Under the pieces are notes generated by a model, which was given only the letters and a program-made list of their open reading frames with translations, searched no databases and was not told where the DNA came from. From contig JAITLO010000027.1 of NCBI GenBank assembly GCA_031277855.1, forward strand, positions 91,268 through 155,267: a stretch of 64,000 nucleotides of DNA, read 5' to 3'. Origin of the DNA: Acidovorax sp. Its GTDB lineage: Bacteria > Pseudomonadota > Gammaproteobacteria > Burkholderiales > Burkholderiaceae_C. The translations under genes were made by a program, and so were the position numbers. Shown in pieces: positions 43,999 through 55,406 of this stretch. Within the stretch, counting starts at the first letter, position 1. The number at the start of each line of letters is the position of its first letter.

Positions 43999-45228
43999 TT
44001 AGAAGTTCCCCACGATGAAGTCTTTAAAACGACCGAAAGCGGTTTTTACCGAGCCGCTTTTCTGGGCCACTTTGAATCCACGCATACGTGCCATGCGAGC
44101 CTCCTCTAACAATCCCATCACCGTGGCCGAGCGCGGCTGCGCCACCATGTCGGCCAAGGCGCTGGCGTACTTCGGAATACCGCGGCGCACGGGTTTGAGA
44201 AAAATGTCTTCGCCCAGTTCCACCATGCCGGGCATGACGGCGCTACCACCTGTAAGCACGATGCCGGAGGACAGGACTTCTTCGTAGCCGGACTCGCGGA
44301 TGACCTGGTGCACCAGCGAGAAAATCTCTTCCACGCGCGGCTCGATCACGCCGGCCAGGGCCTGCTTGCTCAGCATGCGCGGGCTGCGGTCGCCCAGGCC
44401 GGGCACTTCCACCTGGCTGTCGGGGTCGGCCAGCATTTGCTTGGCATAGCCGCTTTCGACCTTGATGTCTTCGGCATCCTTGGTGGGCGTGCGCAGCGCC
44501 ATGGCGATGTCGCTGGTGATCAGATCGCCCGCGATGGGGATCACTGCCGTGTGGCGAATCGCACCACCGGTGAAGATGGCCACGTCCGTGGTGCCGGCGC
44601 CGATATCGACCAGGGCCACGCCCAGCTCGCGCTCGTCATCGGTGAGCACAGCCTGGCTGGCGGCCAGCGGGTTCAGCAGCAGCTGCTCCACTTCCAGGCC
44701 GCAGCGGCGCACGCATTTGATGATGTTCTCTGCCGCGCTTTGGGCGCCGGTGACGATGTGCACCTTGGCTTCCAGGCGTATGCCGCTCATGCCGATGGGC
44801 TCTTTGACATCCTGGCCGTCGATGACGAATTCCTGGGGCTCCACCAGCAGCAGGCGTTGGTCCGAGGAGATGCTCACCGCCTTGGCGGTCTCGATCACGC
44901 GGGCCACATCGGCCTGCGTCACTTCCTTGTCCTTGATGGCCACCATGCCGCTTTGGTTCAGGCCGCGGATGTGGCTGCCGGTGATGCCGGTGTGCACACG
45001 CTGGATCTTGCAGTCCGCCATCAGCTCGGCCTCTTTGAGCGCCTGCTGAATGCTTTGCACCGTGGCATCGATGTTCACCACCACGCCGCGCTTGAGCCCG
45101 TTGCTGGGCGCCACGCCCAGGCCGGCCAGCTTCAACTCCCCGCCGGGCATGACTTCGGCGACGACGGCCATGACCTTGGCGGTACCAATGTCCAGGCCCA
45201 CAACCACGTCTTTGTATTCTCTTGCCAT
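43999..45228 (-). CDS. ftsA: Cell division protein FtsA
   Basis: Actin-like ATPase that ties FtsZ filaments to the inner membrane, 409 residues. The N-terminal phosphate-1 loop GLDIGTAKVMAVV and the adenosine motif GIVLTGGSAVMPG are visible. The C-terminal amphipathic helix (FGRFKDFIVGNF) is the membrane-targeting segment. It begins one base after the ftsQ stop codon, as usual in the division-gene order. Confidence 0.96.
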   Translation of the reverse strand: MAREYKDVVVGLDIGTAKVMAVVAEVMPGGELKLAGLGVAPSNGLKRGVVVNIDATVQSIQQALKEAELMADCKIQRVHTGITGSHIRGLNQSGMVAIKDKEVTQADVARVIETAKAVSISSDQRLLLVEPQEFVIDGQDVKEPIGMSGIRLEAKVHIVTGAQSAAENIIKCVRRCGLEVEQLLLNPLAASQAVLTDDERELGVALVDIGAGTTDVAIFTGGAIRHTAVIPIAGDLITSDIAMALRTPTKDAEDIKVESGYAKQMLADPDSQVEVPGLGDRSPRMLSKQALAGVIEPRVEEIFSLVHQVIRESGYEEVLSSGIVLTGGSAVMPGMVELGEDIFLKPVRRGIPKYASALADMVAQPRSATVMGLLEEARMARMRGFKVAQKSGSVKTAFGRFKDFIVGNF

Positions 45229-45229
45229 A

Positions 45230-46069
45230 TCAGTGTCTGCCCTCAGTTGTTCGGGGTTTGTTCTTTTCCTTCTGCGCCGCGGCCCGGCTCAGCTGCAGTG
45301 CTCTTTCGCGCGACACCGTGGTCACGCCCTTGAGGCGCAGGGCATAGCCGTCGGGGTAGCGCAGGTCGGCATATTCCAGGGCATCGGCCCGGCGCTGGTA
45401 CTGGCCGGTCACCTGGCTCAGCGTGCGCACAAAACGCTGGGCACGCTGCAGCACCTGCTCGGGCGTGCCATTGCCCAGCTCGACCAGGGCATCGTTGTCC
45501 AGCCGGGCCACCCAGCTGCCGCGATCGCGCAGCGTCAGGGCATCGATTTCCACCTGCAGCGGCGCAAAGGCCGGCTCCAGGGCATAAAACATGGCCAGCA
45601 CCTGCGAGGCCGAGCCGTCGGGCCCCTGCAGGCGCGGCAGGCCTTCACGCTCCACCTCGCCCACATTGGCCTCGAAGACCTCGCCCATGTCGTTCACCAT
45701 GGAGGCACCGCTTTCCGGTCCCCAATAGGCCTGGGCCACATGTTCTTTCAGGATCACGCGCAGGCTGTTGGGGAACTCGCGCCGCACCTCGGCACTGCGC
45801 ACCCAGGGCACTTGCTCGAAGGCCTGGCGCGCACCTGCCAGGTCCACAGTGAAGAAGTTGCCAGTCAGGCTGGGCGCCACATTGGCACGCAGCGTGACGG
45901 CGTTGTTGTGCACCAGCTCGCCCTCAACCACGATGCGCGCAATCGCAAATGCCGGGTGGCGCACGGCCCACCAGCTCAACACTGCCAGCAGCAAGACGGC
46001 GCAGCCCGCGAACAGGACCGAAGCGGTCGCGTTCATCAGGCGGACGTCCAGAGGCAGTGCATGGCGCAT
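45230..46069 (-). CDS. ftsQ: Cell division protein FtsQ
   Basis: Bitopic divisome scaffold that joins FtsB and FtsL, 279 residues. A short cytosolic N-terminus precedes one membrane helix (ASVLFAGCAVLLLAVLSWWAV, about residues 15-35), then the POTRA domain (FAIARIVVEGELVHNNAVTLRANV) and the beta domain follow. I chose the start at MRHALPLD, which overlaps the ddlB stop codon by one base; a longer frame lies within ddlB. Confidence 0.94.
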   Translation of the reverse strand: MRHALPLDVRLMNATASVLFAGCAVLLLAVLSWWAVRHPAFAIARIVVEGELVHNNAVTLRANVAPSLTGNFFTVDLAGARQAFEQVPWVRSAEVRREFPNSLRVILKEHVAQAYWGPESGASMVNDMGEVFEANVGEVEREGLPRLQGPDGSASQVLAMFYALEPAFAPLQVEIDALTLRDRGSWVARLDNDALVELGNGTPEQVLQRAQRFVRTLSQVTGQYQRRADALEYADLRYPDGYALRLKGVTTVSRERALQLSRAAAQKEKNKPRTTEGRH

Positions 46070-47055
46070 CAGACCACTCCTTCGGCGGCGGCATGGGCCG
46101 CACCATCCAGCGATGCCATGGACAGAATGCGCAGGCACAGCGCCTCATACGAGAGGCCTTGTGCGCGCGCTGCCATGGGCACCAGCGAATGCCCGGTCAT
46201 GCCGGGCGAGGTGTTGATTTCCAGAAGGAATGGCTTGCGGTCGCTGGCGCGGATCATCACATCGGCCCGGCCCCAGCCACGGCAGCCCAGGGTGCGGAAT
46301 GCCTGCTCCACGATGCGCCGAATCTCGGTCTCCTCCGCTTCAGGCAGGCCACTGGGACAGTGGTATTGCGTGACGTCGGTGAAGTATTTGTTCTGGTAGT
46401 CGTAGTTGCCCTCGGGCGCCACGATGTGGATCACGGGCAGTGCCGCCGCAGCAGCACCTTCGCCCAGCACGGCGCAGGTGGTTTCATCGCCGGCAATGAA
46501 CTGCTCGCACAGCACCTCGTCGTCGTACTTGGCGGCCAGGGCGTAGGCGGCCTCGCACTGGCCGGCATCCACCACCTTGGTCAGACCCATGCTGGAGCCA
46601 TCGCGTGCGGGCTTGACGATCATGGGTGCACCCAGGGCTGCAAAGGCCGCACGGGTTTGCTCGGCATTCGCCACCATGCGCCACTCCGGCGTGGGCAGGC
46701 CTTCAAAGCGCCAGATGCGCTTGGTCATGACCTTGTCCATGGCGATGCTGGAGGCCATCACACCCGAGCCGGTGTAGGGAATGCCCAGCAATTCCAGCGC
46801 GCCTTGCACCGTGCCGTCCTCGCCGTGGCGGCCATGCAAAGCGATGAAGCAGCGGGCAAAACCCAGTTTTTTCAAGTCACCGAGGTCGCGCTCTGCGGGG
46901 TCAAATGCATGGGCATCGACACCTTGGGAACGCAGGGCCTGCAAGACCCCGTTGCCCGACATCAGCGACACCTCGCGTTCCGACGAGCTGCCGCCCATGA
47001 GCACGGCCACCTTGCCCAGGGCCTGTACATCAATGTGCAGGGTGTTCTGACTCAT
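46069..47055 (-). CDS. ddlB: D-alanine-D-alanine ligase
   Basis: ATP-grasp ligase that makes the D-Ala-D-Ala dipeptide for the peptidoglycan stem, 328 residues. The N-terminal [14 protein letters not shown] and [23 protein letters not shown] are the substrate regions, and [17 protein letters not shown] is the ATP-binding loop. [20 protein letters not shown] near the C-terminus is the metal site. It overlaps murC at its start by four bases and ftsQ at its end by one. Confidence 0.96.
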   Translation of the reverse strand: MSQNTLHIDVQALGKVAVLMGGSSSEREVSLMSGNGVLQALRSQGVDAHAFDPAERDLGDLKKLGFARCFIALHGRHGEDGTVQGALELLGIPYTGSGVMASSIAMDKVMTKRIWRFEGLPTPEWRMVANAEQTRAAFAALGAPMIVKPARDGSSMGLTKVVDAGQCEAAYALAAKYDDEVLCEQFIAGDETTCAVLGEGAAAAALPVIHIVAPEGNYDYQNKYFTDVTQYHCPSGLPEAEETEIRRIVEQAFRTLGCRGWGRADVMIRASDRKPFLLEINTSPGMTGHSLVPMAARAQGLSYEALCLRILSMASLDGAAHAAAEGVV

Positions 47056-48485
47056 AGCGCAACTCCTGCCTGCACCGGCAGCTCACTCTTCGATAGCATT
47101 TCAACCAATTTTCCCGGTACGGCCCCGATGGAGCCCGCCCCCATGCACAGCACCACATCGCCAGAGCGCGCATTGTCCGCAATTGCCCGCGGCATATCTG
47201 CGATTTGCTCAACAAATATGGGTTCTACGCGGCCGGCCACGCGCAGGGCACGCGCCAGGGCGCGGCCGTCGGCGGCCACGATGGGAGCTTCGCCTGCGGC
47301 ATAGACCTCGCCCAGCAGCACGCTGTCGGCATGGCCTATGACCTGGATGAAGTCTTCAAAGCAGTCGCGGGTTCGGGTGTAGCGGTGGGGCTGGAAGGCC
47401 AGCACCAAGCGGCGGCCTGGGAAGGCGCCGCGTGCAGCAGCCAGCGTGGCCGCCATTTCCACGGGGTGGTGGCCATAGTCATCGATGACGGTGAAGTGAC
47501 CGCCATCGGCCGTGGGCAGCTCGCCATAGCGCTGGAAGCGCCGGCCCACGCCCTTGAAGCCTTCCAGTGCGCGCAGCAGGGCGGCATCGGGAATCTCCAG
47601 TTCCATGGCCACGGCCACGGCGGACAGAGCGTTGAGCACGTTGTGCTCGCCCGGCAGGCTGAGCACCACATCCAGATCGGGGTAGCGCTGGCCGTTGCTG
47701 CGGCGCACGGTGAAGTGCATCTGGCCGGCCTCGGCACGCACATTCACGGCGCGCACCTGGGCGTCTTCGGCAAAGCCGTAGGTGGTTACCGGGCGGGCCA
47801 GCAGGGGCAGGATGTCGCGCACGGCCGGGCTGTCCACGCAGACGATGGCGCGGCCATAGAAAGGCATGCGGTGCAGAAAATCCACAAAGGCCTGCTTCAG
47901 CTTGCCGAAGTCATGGCCGTAGGTCTCCATGTGGTCGGCGTCGATGTTGGTGACCACGGCCATCACCGGCAGCAGGTTCAGGAAGGAGGCGTCGGATTCG
48001 TCGGCCTCGACCACGATGTAGTCGCCCTGGCCCAGCTTGGCATTGGCGTCGGCGCTGTTGAGCTTGCCGCCGATGACAAAGGTCGGGTCCAGCCCGGCCT
48101 CGGCCAGCACGCTGGTCACCAGGCTGGTGGTGGTGGTCTTGCCATGGGCGCCGGCAATGGCAATGCCTTGCTTGAAGCGCATCAGCTCGGCCAGCATCAG
48201 GGCACGTGGCACCACGGGAATCTTCTTGGCGCGTGCGGCCAGCACCTCGGGGTTGTCGGCCTGCACGGCGGTGGAGGTCACCACCACATCGGCATGGCCT
48301 ATGTGTTCGGCCACATGGCCGACATGGGTCTGAATGCCCAGCGATTGCAGGCGCCGCAGCACGGCGGAGTCGGACAGGTCCGAGCCCGAGACGCTATAGC
48401 CCAGGTTGTGCAGCACCTCGGCGATGCCGCTCATGCCGGCACCACCGATGCCGACGAAGTGAATGTTCTGAATGGCGTGCTTCAT
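47052..48485 (-). CDS. murC: UDP-N-acetylmuramate-L-alanine ligase
   Basis: First Mur ligase, adding L-alanine to UDP-MurNAc; 477 residues in the usual three-domain fold. The N-terminal [16 protein letters not shown] binds the UDP substrate, and the ATP loop is [14 protein letters not shown]. The start at MKHAIQN was chosen over a slightly longer frame because it gives the standard N-terminus and overlaps the murG stop codon. ddlB follows with a four-base overlap. Confidence 0.96.
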   Translation of the reverse strand: MKHAIQNIHFVGIGGAGMSGIAEVLHNLGYSVSGSDLSDSAVLRRLQSLGIQTHVGHVAEHIGHADVVVTSTAVQADNPEVLAARAKKIPVVPRALMLAELMRFKQGIAIAGAHGKTTTTSLVTSVLAEAGLDPTFVIGGKLNSADANAKLGQGDYIVVEADESDASFLNLLPVMAVVTNIDADHMETYGHDFGKLKQAFVDFLHRMPFYGRAIVCVDSPAVRDILPLLARPVTTYGFAEDAQVRAVNVRAEAGQMHFTVRRSNGQRYPDLDVVLSLPGEHNVLNALSAVAVAMELEIPDAALLRALEGFKGVGRRFQRYGELPTADGGHFTVIDDYGHHPVEMAATLAAARGAFPGRRLVLAFQPHRYTRTRDCFEDFIQVIGHADSVLLGEVYAAGEAPIVAADGRALARALRVAGRVEPIFVEQIADMPRAIADNARSGDVVLCMGAGSIGAVPGKLVEMLSKSELPVQAGVAL

Positions 48486-49546
48486 GCGGTCAACTCCTCG
48501 CATGTCGCCACCATCTCGTGGGTAGCCTGAATCTTTTGCATCATTTTCGCGTTTCTCGCCCGTTCAATCAGCGCAGAACGCTCAGTATTTTGTAGCATTT
48601 CGGCCAATTTTTCAGCCGTCAGTTGCTTTTGTGGCATCAGCCAGCCACCGCCCTGCTCCACCAGGAAGCGGGCATTGGCGTTTTGGTGGTCATCCACCGC
48701 ATGCGGAAAAGGCACAAATACGGCTGCGGCGCCCACGGCAGCGATCTCGGTCACCGTGCTGGCACCTGCGCGGCAAACGATGAGATCGGCATCGGCAAAG
48801 GCCTGGGCCGTGTCGTCAATAAAAGGCGTGAGCTCGGCCTGCACACCGGCAGCGGCGTAATTGGCACGCAGCTGCTCGATCTGGCTGGCGCCGCTTTGGT
48901 GCACCACGCTGGGGCGCTGCGCAGCCGGGATCAGAGCCAGGGCCTGGGGCACGATGTCGTTCAGCGCCTTGGCGCCCAGGCTGCCACCCACCACCAGCAA
49001 TTTGAGCGGGCCGCTGCGGCCGGCAAAGCGTGCCTCGGGCTCGGGCTGGCGCACAAAGGCTTCGCGCAGCGGATTGCCCACCCAGCGGCCCTTGGCAAAC
49101 ACATTCGGGAAGGCGGTGAACACCTCGTCGGCCACAGCGGCCAGCACCTTGTTGGCCGTACCGGCCACGGAGTTCTGCTCGTGCAGCACCAGCTTTTTGC
49201 CTGCCAGCTTGCCCATCATGCCGCCGGGGAAGGTGATGTAGCCGCCAAAGCCCACCAGCACATCGGGCTGGACCCGGCGCACCACGCGCCAGGCCTGCCA
49301 GAAGGCCTTGATCAAGCGCAGCGGCAGCAGGGCCAGGGTCTTCAAGCCCTTGCCACGCACGCCACCGAATTCAATGGTTTCCAGCGGGAAGCCCTGGGGC
49401 GGCACCAGACGCGCCTCCATGCTGCCGGGCGCGCCCAGCCAGTGCACGCGCCAGCCGCGCTCCCGCAATGCCTGCGCCACGGCCAGGCCAGGGAAGATAT
49501 GCCCCCCTGTGCCGCCCGCCATGACCAGTGCTACTTTCTCTGTCAT
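48482..49546 (-). CDS. murG: Lipid II synthase MurG
   Basis: GT28-family glycosyltransferase that adds GlcNAc to lipid I on the inner face of the cytoplasmic membrane, 354 residues. The N-terminal [14 protein letters not shown] is the lipid-binding loop, and the C-terminal half carries [16 protein letters not shown], the UDP-GlcNAc site. The start overlaps the ftsW stop codon by four bases. Confidence 0.96.
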   Translation of the reverse strand: MTEKVALVMAGGTGGHIFPGLAVAQALRERGWRVHWLGAPGSMEARLVPPQGFPLETIEFGGVRGKGLKTLALLPLRLIKAFWQAWRVVRRVQPDVLVGFGGYITFPGGMMGKLAGKKLVLHEQNSVAGTANKVLAAVADEVFTAFPNVFAKGRWVGNPLREAFVRQPEPEARFAGRSGPLKLLVVGGSLGAKALNDIVPQALALIPAAQRPSVVHQSGASQIEQLRANYAAAGVQAELTPFIDDTAQAFADADLIVCRAGASTVTEIAAVGAAAVFVPFPHAVDDHQNANARFLVEQGGGWLMPQKQLTAEKLAEMLQNTERSALIERARNAKMMQKIQATHEMVATCEELTA

Positions 49547-50811
49547 TTCACTGCTCCCCTGCTCTGCGGCATGAGGACCTTGTTCTCGTAATCAATGCGC
49601 AACACCACGGCGATGGCGATCAAATTCATCAGCACGGCCGAGCCGCCAAAACTCATCAGCGGCAGCGTCAGGCCCTTGGTGGGCAAGGCCCCCAGGTTCA
49701 CGCCCATGTTGATAAAGGCCTGAAAGCCTATCCAGATGGCCACGCCCTGGGCCACCAGCCCGGAAAACACCCGGTCCAGGGCAATGGCCTGGCGGCCGAT
49801 TTCCATGATGCGGCGCGTCAGCCAGACAAAGGCCACGATCAGCAGCAGCAGCCCGACCAGGCCGAACTCCTCGCCAATCACCGACAGCAAAAAGTCGGTA
49901 TGGGCCTCGGGCAGCCAGTGCAGCTTTTCCACGCTGCGGCCCAGGCCGACGCCGAACAGCTCGCCCCGGCCGATGGCAATCAGCGCATGCGAGAGCTGGT
50001 AGCCCTTGCCCAGCGCGTGCTTCATGTCCCAGGGGTCCAGATAGGCAAAGATGCGCTCGCGACGCCAGTCGGAGAAGGCGATCATGATGACGAAGGCGCC
50101 CACCACCAGGCCCGCCATCAAAAAGAACATGCGGGCGTTGACGCCGCCCAGGAACAGAATGCCCATGGAGATCACCACGATCACCATGAAGGCGCCCATA
50201 TCGGGCTCGGCCAGCAGCAGCACGCCGCAGGCCAGCACCGCCGCCGCCATGGGCAGCACGGCGCGGAAGAAGCGCTCTTTCACATCCATGCGCCGCACCA
50301 TGTAGTCGGCCGCATAAACCAGCACCGCGAACTTGGCTAGCTCCGAGGGCTGGAAGTTCATGATGCCCAGCGAAATCCAGCGCCGCGCCCCGTTCACCAC
50401 CACGCCCACATGGGGCACCAGCACGGCAAACAGCAGCAGCACGGAGAGGATGAACAGCTTGCGCGCCATGCGCTCCCAGGTCTTCATCGAGATCTGGAAG
50501 GCCAGCAGCGCGCCGACAAAGCCCACGCCCAGCGCAATCACATGGCGCAGCACAAAGTGGTAGGGCTCGATCTTGCCGAAGCGCGGGTTGTCCGGCATGG
50601 CGATGGAGGCCGAATACACCATCACCAGCCCCCAGGCCAGCAAGGCAACCACCACCCATACCAGCGCCTGGTCCAGGCCCAGCATCTGCACCGGGCGCGC
50701 GGTGGCACGGTACTCCGTGCCGCCCACACGCACCGGCAGCACATCCACCGGTTTGTCGGCACGGTTGCCAAACCAGTTGGAAAAACGCTGGAGCACGCTG
50801 GACAGGGGCAT
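49543..50811 (-). CDS. ftsW: Septal peptidoglycan polymerase FtsW
   Basis: SEDS-family glycosyltransferase of the divisome that works with FtsI, 422 residues with about ten membrane segments after a 45-residue cytosolic N-terminus. The signature [18 protein letters not shown] near the C-terminus and [20 protein letters not shown] in the middle are typical. Context between murD and murG separates it from RodA. The start codon overlaps the murD stop codon by one base (TAATG). Confidence 0.96.
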   Translation of the reverse strand: MPLSSVLQRFSNWFGNRADKPVDVLPVRVGGTEYRATARPVQMLGLDQALVWVVVALLAWGLVMVYSASIAMPDNPRFGKIEPYHFVLRHVIALGVGFVGALLAFQISMKTWERMARKLFILSVLLLFAVLVPHVGVVVNGARRWISLGIMNFQPSELAKFAVLVYAADYMVRRMDVKERFFRAVLPMAAAVLACGVLLLAEPDMGAFMVIVVISMGILFLGGVNARMFFLMAGLVVGAFVIMIAFSDWRRERIFAYLDPWDMKHALGKGYQLSHALIAIGRGELFGVGLGRSVEKLHWLPEAHTDFLLSVIGEEFGLVGLLLLIVAFVWLTRRIMEIGRQAIALDRVFSGLVAQGVAIWIGFQAFINMGVNLGALPTKGLTLPLMSFGGSAVLMNLIAIAVVLRIDYENKVLMPQSRGAVK

Positions 50812-52835
50812 TACTCGGCTCCTTCCAGTTCCTGGCCGGCCTCATGCGCCAGGGCGCGCACGGCCTGCACAAAGACTTCGGCGCGGTGGGCATAGTCGCG
50901 GAACATGTCCATGCTGGCACAGGCCGGCGACATCAGCACCGCATCGCCGGAGCGCGCCAGGGCCGCGGCTTGCTGCACGGCGGCTTCCATGCTGGTTGCG
51001 TCCGACAGCGGCACGCCCTCGCCTTGCAAGGCGGCGCGAATCTGCGGAGCATCGCGCCCGATCAAGACCACGGCGCGCACATAGCGGGCCACGGGTGCGG
51101 CCAGCGGCGCAAAGTCCTGGCCCTTGCCCAGGCCGCCCAGAATCAGCACGATGCGGCGGTCCGCACCCAGGCCGGTGAGTGCGGCCACGGTGGCGCCCAC
51201 ATTCGTGCCCTTGCTGTCGTCGAAATATTCCACGTCCTGCACCATGCCAATGGGCTGCACGCGGTGGGGCTCGCCCCGGTATTCGCGCAGGCCGAACAAC
51301 ATGGGCGCCAGCGCGCAGCCGGCCGCATGGGCCAGGGCCAGCGCGGCCAGGGCATTGGTGGCGTTGTGGCGGCCGCGTATGCGCAGGGCATCGGCCGGCA
51401 TCAGGCGCTGGATGTGCAGCTCGTCCCGCGGGTCGCGGGAGCGGCGGCCGGCCTCATCGGCTTCCATGGCGCGCACCAGCCAGGCCATACCGCCCACCAC
51501 TTCGATGCCAAAGTCGCCGGGGTTGACCGGCATGTCGGCACCAAAGCTGATGTGGGCGCGCAGCTGGGGCTTTTGCAGCTTGACCTTCACCGGCGGCGGC
51601 AGCATGTCCATGACCACGCGGTCTTCGCGGTTGAGCACCATCAGCGCCTTGTCGCCAAAGATGCGCGCCTTGGCCCCGGCGTAGGCGGCCATGGAGCCAT
51701 GCCAGTCCAGATGGTCCTGAGAGATATTGAGCACCGTGGCGGCCGTGGGCTCAAAGCCCTGCACATCTTCCAGCTGGAAGCTGGACAGCTCCAGCACCCA
51801 GGCCTGGGGCAGGGTCTCGGCGTCGATATGGGCGCTCAGCGTATCCAGCAGCGTGGGGCCGATGTTGCCGGCCACAGCCACCGTCATGCCCGCATGTTCC
51901 AGCAACTGGCCGGTCAGCGAGGTGACCGTGGTCTTGCCATTGGTGCCGGTGATGGCCAGCAGCTTGGGCGCATAGCCATGGGCCGCAGCCAGGCCCTTGA
52001 GGGCCATGGAGAACAAATCCAGCTCGCCGCCCACGGGCAGGCCAACGGCACGCGCCGCATCGAACACCGGTGCCACGGTGGCCGGGCTCAGGCCGGGCGA
52101 GCGATAGACCGCGCCCAGGTTCTGGCCATCGACCAGCTCGGCCGCAAAAGGGCCGGCCACAAAGCGCACGCCAGGCAACTCGGCCTGCAGCGTGGGCAGA
52201 TGGGGCGGGGCTTCGCGGGTATCTGCCACGGTGACCTCGGCCCCTGCGCGCACGCACCAACGGGCCATGGCAATGCCGGAGATGCCCAGGCCCAGCACCA
52301 GCACGCGCCGGCCCTGCAAATGCTGGGCCCGGCCCTGGGGCCAGTGTGCGGGAACGGGGGGCAGCTCCTCGACAGGCAGCTCCAGCTCGGGCTGGACCAC
52401 GGCCGTAACCTCGGTGCTGGCGGCATCCGACATGCTGGGGTCGGCAAAAATCTGGGCCACAAAGGCGGCCGCGTCCTGGGCGGCCGTCAGCGTGGCGATA
52501 TCAGGAATGGGCTCGACCGGAATAGGTTCGGCCGGAACAGGCTCGGCAACCAGGGGCATTGCCGCAGCGAATTCGCCCTGCTCTGCGGGGGCAGCATCGG
52601 CCACTGCGTCCACAGAGGCTTCGGCTTCTTCGGTCGCTCCGGCAGTTTCGGCCGCTTCTGCTTCCGTAGCTTGTTGTGCAGCGGGTGCGGGCACTTCCGG
52701 CAGATTCAGCTCCATATCCGGCGCTGCATGCGCAGCGGCCGCTCCTGTATCGAGAGCGGCCACGGCAGCCTCCGGCGGCGCCGGCAGATCGGTGGCCGGC
52801 GTGGGCTGTGGTCGGAGGTGTTCGTCATGCGTCAT
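50811..52835 (-). CDS. murD: UDP-N-acetylmuramoylalanine-D-glutamate ligase with a long N-terminal extension
   Basis: Second Mur ligase, adding D-glutamate. The ligase core begins near residue 171 ([17 protein letters not shown]) and has the ATP loop [14 protein letters not shown] and the normal C-terminal domain. Before it lies about 170 residues rich in Ala, Glu and Pro, with the repeated [12 protein letters not shown], so the protein is 674 residues where the family is usually 440-500. The ATG is four bases after mraY with a GAGG site in the mraY end, and the extension keeps the frame and codon use, so I regard it as real. No later start has a comparable site. Confidence 0.88.
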   Translation of the reverse strand: MTHDEHLRPQPTPATDLPAPPEAAVAALDTGAAAAHAAPDMELNLPEVPAPAAQQATEAEAAETAGATEEAEASVDAVADAAPAEQGEFAAAMPLVAEPVPAEPIPVEPIPDIATLTAAQDAAAFVAQIFADPSMSDAASTEVTAVVQPELELPVEELPPVPAHWPQGRAQHLQGRRVLVLGLGISGIAMARWCVRAGAEVTVADTREAPPHLPTLQAELPGVRFVAGPFAAELVDGQNLGAVYRSPGLSPATVAPVFDAARAVGLPVGGELDLFSMALKGLAAAHGYAPKLLAITGTNGKTTVTSLTGQLLEHAGMTVAVAGNIGPTLLDTLSAHIDAETLPQAWVLELSSFQLEDVQGFEPTAATVLNISQDHLDWHGSMAAYAGAKARIFGDKALMVLNREDRVVMDMLPPPVKVKLQKPQLRAHISFGADMPVNPGDFGIEVVGGMAWLVRAMEADEAGRRSRDPRDELHIQRLMPADALRIRGRHNATNALAALALAHAAGCALAPMLFGLREYRGEPHRVQPIGMVQDVEYFDDSKGTNVGATVAALTGLGADRRIVLILGGLGKGQDFAPLAAPVARYVRAVVLIGRDAPQIRAALQGEGVPLSDATSMEAAVQQAAALARSGDAVLMSPACASMDMFRDYAHRAEVFVQAVRALAHEAGQELEGAE

Positions 52836-52839
52836 GCAT

Positions 52840-54018
52840 TCACCTCAGCTTCAGCGTGGACAGGCCGATCAGGCACAGCAGCATGGTGATGATCCAGAAA
52901 CGAATCACCACCTGGGTTTCTTTCCAACCGCTTTTCTCAAAGTGGTGGTGCAGCGGCGCCATCTTCAACAAGCGCCGGCCTTCGCCATAGCGCTTCTTGG
53001 TGTATTTGAAATAGGTGACCTGCAGCATCACCGACAGGGCTTCGGCCACGAAGATGCCGCCCATGATGGCCAGCACGATTTCCTGGCGCACGATGACGGC
53101 GATGGTGCCCAGGGCGCCACCCAGTGCCAGCGCACCCACGTCGCCCATGAAGATCTGGGCCGGGTGGGCGTTGAACCACAGAAAGGCCAGGCCGGCGCCG
53201 GCCATGGCGCCACAGAAAATCATCAGCTCACCCGTGCCGGCGATATGGGGGAAGTGCAGGTATTTGGCATAGCCTGCATTGCCGGTGACATAGGCAAAAA
53301 TGCCCAGGGCCGTACCCACCATGATGACGGGCATGATGGCCAGGCCATCCAGGCCGTCGGTGAGGTTCACCGCATTGCTGGCGCCGACGATGACCAGATA
53401 GGTCATGATGACAAAGCCCAGCACGCCCAGCGGGTAGCTCACTTCCTTGAAGAAGGGCACGGTCAGGCCGGCCTTGGGCGGCAGGTCCAGCGAGAAGCCG
53501 GACTGCACCCAGGTGATGAACAGCTCCAGCACGCGGCCGTTGGAATTCTCGGAAATGCTGAACACCAGGTAGAGCGCGGCCAGCAGGCCGATCACTGACT
53601 GCCAGAAATACTTCTCGCCCGAGCGCATGCCTTCGGGGTCTTTGTTGACCACCTTGCGCCAGTCGTCCACCCAGCCAATCGCGCCAAAACCCAGGGTGAC
53701 CAGCAGCACAATCCAGACAAAGCGGTTGGACAGATCAAACCACAGCAGGGTGGAAACAGAAATCGCAAACAGAATCAGCACCCCGCCCATGGTGGGCGTG
53801 CCGTTCTTTACCAAATGGGTTTGCATGGCGTAGCCACGCACCGGCTGGCCCACCTTGAGTGCGGTGAGCATGCGGATCGCCTTGGGGCCAATCCACAGGC
53901 CGATGACCAGGGCGGTGAGCGCGGCCATCACGGCACGGAAGGTGATGTACTGCACCACGCGCAAAAAGCTCAGATCAGGAGACAGCTCCTGCAACCATTG
54001 GGCCAGGATCAGCAGCAT
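52840..54018 (-). CDS. mraY: Phospho-N-acetylmuramoyl-pentapeptide transferase MraY
   Basis: Integral membrane enzyme with about ten helices, 392 residues, that transfers phospho-MurNAc-pentapeptide to undecaprenyl phosphate to make lipid I. Key residues are visible in [13 protein letters not shown] and in [15 protein letters not shown], and the HHHFEKSGW motif lies near the C-terminus. It overlaps the murF end by ten bases and precedes murD by four. Confidence 0.97.
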   Translation of the reverse strand: MLLILAQWLQELSPDLSFLRVVQYITFRAVMAALTALVIGLWIGPKAIRMLTALKVGQPVRGYAMQTHLVKNGTPTMGGVLILFAISVSTLLWFDLSNRFVWIVLLVTLGFGAIGWVDDWRKVVNKDPEGMRSGEKYFWQSVIGLLAALYLVFSISENSNGRVLELFITWVQSGFSLDLPPKAGLTVPFFKEVSYPLGVLGFVIMTYLVIVGASNAVNLTDGLDGLAIMPVIMVGTALGIFAYVTGNAGYAKYLHFPHIAGTGELMIFCGAMAGAGLAFLWFNAHPAQIFMGDVGALALGGALGTIAVIVRQEIVLAIMGGIFVAEALSVMLQVTYFKYTKKRYGEGRRLLKMAPLHHHFEKSGWKETQVVIRFWIITMLLCLIGLSTLKLR

Positions 54019-55406
54019 GCCGAGCCCTCCTCTTGCGCCAACTCCAGTGCCTGCACCACTTCTTCCATCTTCATGCTTCGCGAACCCTTGACCAGCACGC
54101 TGCCCATCTGGGCGCGCAATGCCAGCACCGCCTCAACCAGGGCGGTCTTGTCTGAAAAATGACGACCCGCGTCGCCGCAAGCCGCAACGGCATGCTGCAT
54201 CAGCGGGCCATAAGCCAATACATGGTCAATGCCGGCAGCCTTGGCCGCAGCACCCACCTCGGTATGGAATGCCGGGCCTTGCGTGCCCACTTCACCCATA
54301 TCGCCCAGCACCAGCACGCGCGGTGCCGGCAGCTCGGCCAGCACGGCAATCGCCGCCTGCACCGAATCGGGGTTGGCATTGTAGGTATCGTCCACCAGGG
54401 CCACGCAGCGGCCTGCCAGTTGCAGCAAGGCCGAACGCGAGCGCCCCTTGACCGGGCGGAAGGCCGTCAGTCCTTCGGCAATGGCCGTGGGCGAGACGCC
54501 AGCAGCCAAGGCGCAGGCGGCCGCTGCCTGGGCATTGCGCACGTTGTGGCGGCCGGCAATGTGCAGCGCACATTCCAGCACACCGGCCGGTGTGGCCAGC
54601 GCGACCTGCCAGGCGCTGCCCTGCCATTGCGCACGGGTGGCGTGCACATCGGCGTTGGCTGCGCCAAAGGTGAGCTGTTTGCGGCTGCCTGCCAGCGCAC
54701 GCCACAGCGGGGTGAATTCCTCATCGGCGGGGAAGACGGCCGTGCCATCGGCGGGCAAAAAGGCGAACACGCTGCCGTTTTCCTCGGCCACGGCCTGCAC
54801 GGTGTGCATGAATTCCTGGTGCTCGCGCTGGGCATTGTTCACCAGGGCCACCGTGGGCTGGGTGATGCGCGCCAGCGCGGCAATTTCGCCGGGGTGGTTC
54901 ATGCCCAGCTCGACCACGCCCAGGCGGTGCGCGGCCTGCAGGCGCAGCAGCGTCAGCGGCACGCCGATGGCGTTGTTGAAATTGCCCTGGGTGGCAAAGG
55001 CCGCATCGCCCGCCGCAGCACGCAAGATGCTGGCCAGCATTTGCGTGACCGTGGTCTTGCCATTGCTGCCGGTGATGGCCACCAGCGGCAGATCAAACTG
55101 GGCGCGCCAGCCTGCGGCGATGTCACCCAGGGCCAGCGTGCTGTCTGCCACTTCAATGCCTGCCAGGCCTGCGGCCTCCAGACCACGGTGGGCCACGGCG
55201 GCCACAGCCCCGGCCGCGCGGGCCTCCCGCAAAAAGTCGTTGGCGTCCATGCGCTCGCCCTTGAGCGCCACAAACAGGTCACCGGCCTGCAGCTGGCGCG
55301 TGTCGGTGCACACGCGCTGCAGAGGCGTGCTGCCATCGCCCACCAGCCGCGCTGCGGGCTGGGAGCGCTGGATCCACGCCAGAGCCTGTTGCAATGTCAT
55401 CATCAC
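54009..55406 (-). CDS. murF: UDP-MurNAc-tripeptide-D-alanyl-D-alanine ligase
   Basis: Last Mur ligase, adding D-Ala-D-Ala to the tripeptide; 465 residues. The N-terminal domain has [21 protein letters not shown], cited as about residues 34-54, and the ATP loop [14 protein letters not shown] follows. [12 protein letters not shown] and the C-terminal part are standard. The start overlaps the murE stop codon by four bases and the end overlaps mraY by ten. It uses the product of ddlB from the same cluster. Confidence 0.96.
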   Translation of the reverse strand: MMMTLQQALAWIQRSQPAARLVGDGSTPLQRVCTDTRQLQAGDLFVALKGERMDANDFLREARAAGAVAAVAHRGLEAAGLAGIEVADSTLALGDIAAGWRAQFDLPLVAITGSNGKTTVTQMLASILRAAAGDAAFATQGNFNNAIGVPLTLLRLQAAHRLGVVELGMNHPGEIAALARITQPTVALVNNAQREHQEFMHTVQAVAEENGSVFAFLPADGTAVFPADEEFTPLWRALAGSRKQLTFGAANADVHATRAQWQGSAWQVALATPAGVLECALHIAGRHNVRNAQAAAACALAAGVSPTAIAEGLTAFRPVKGRSRSALLQLAGRCVALVDDTYNANPDSVQAAIAVLAELPAPRVLVLGDMGEVGTQGPAFHTEVGAAAKAAGIDHVLAYGPLMQHAVAACGDAGRHFSDKTALVEAVLALRAQMGSVLVKGSRSMKMEEVVQALELAQEEGSACC

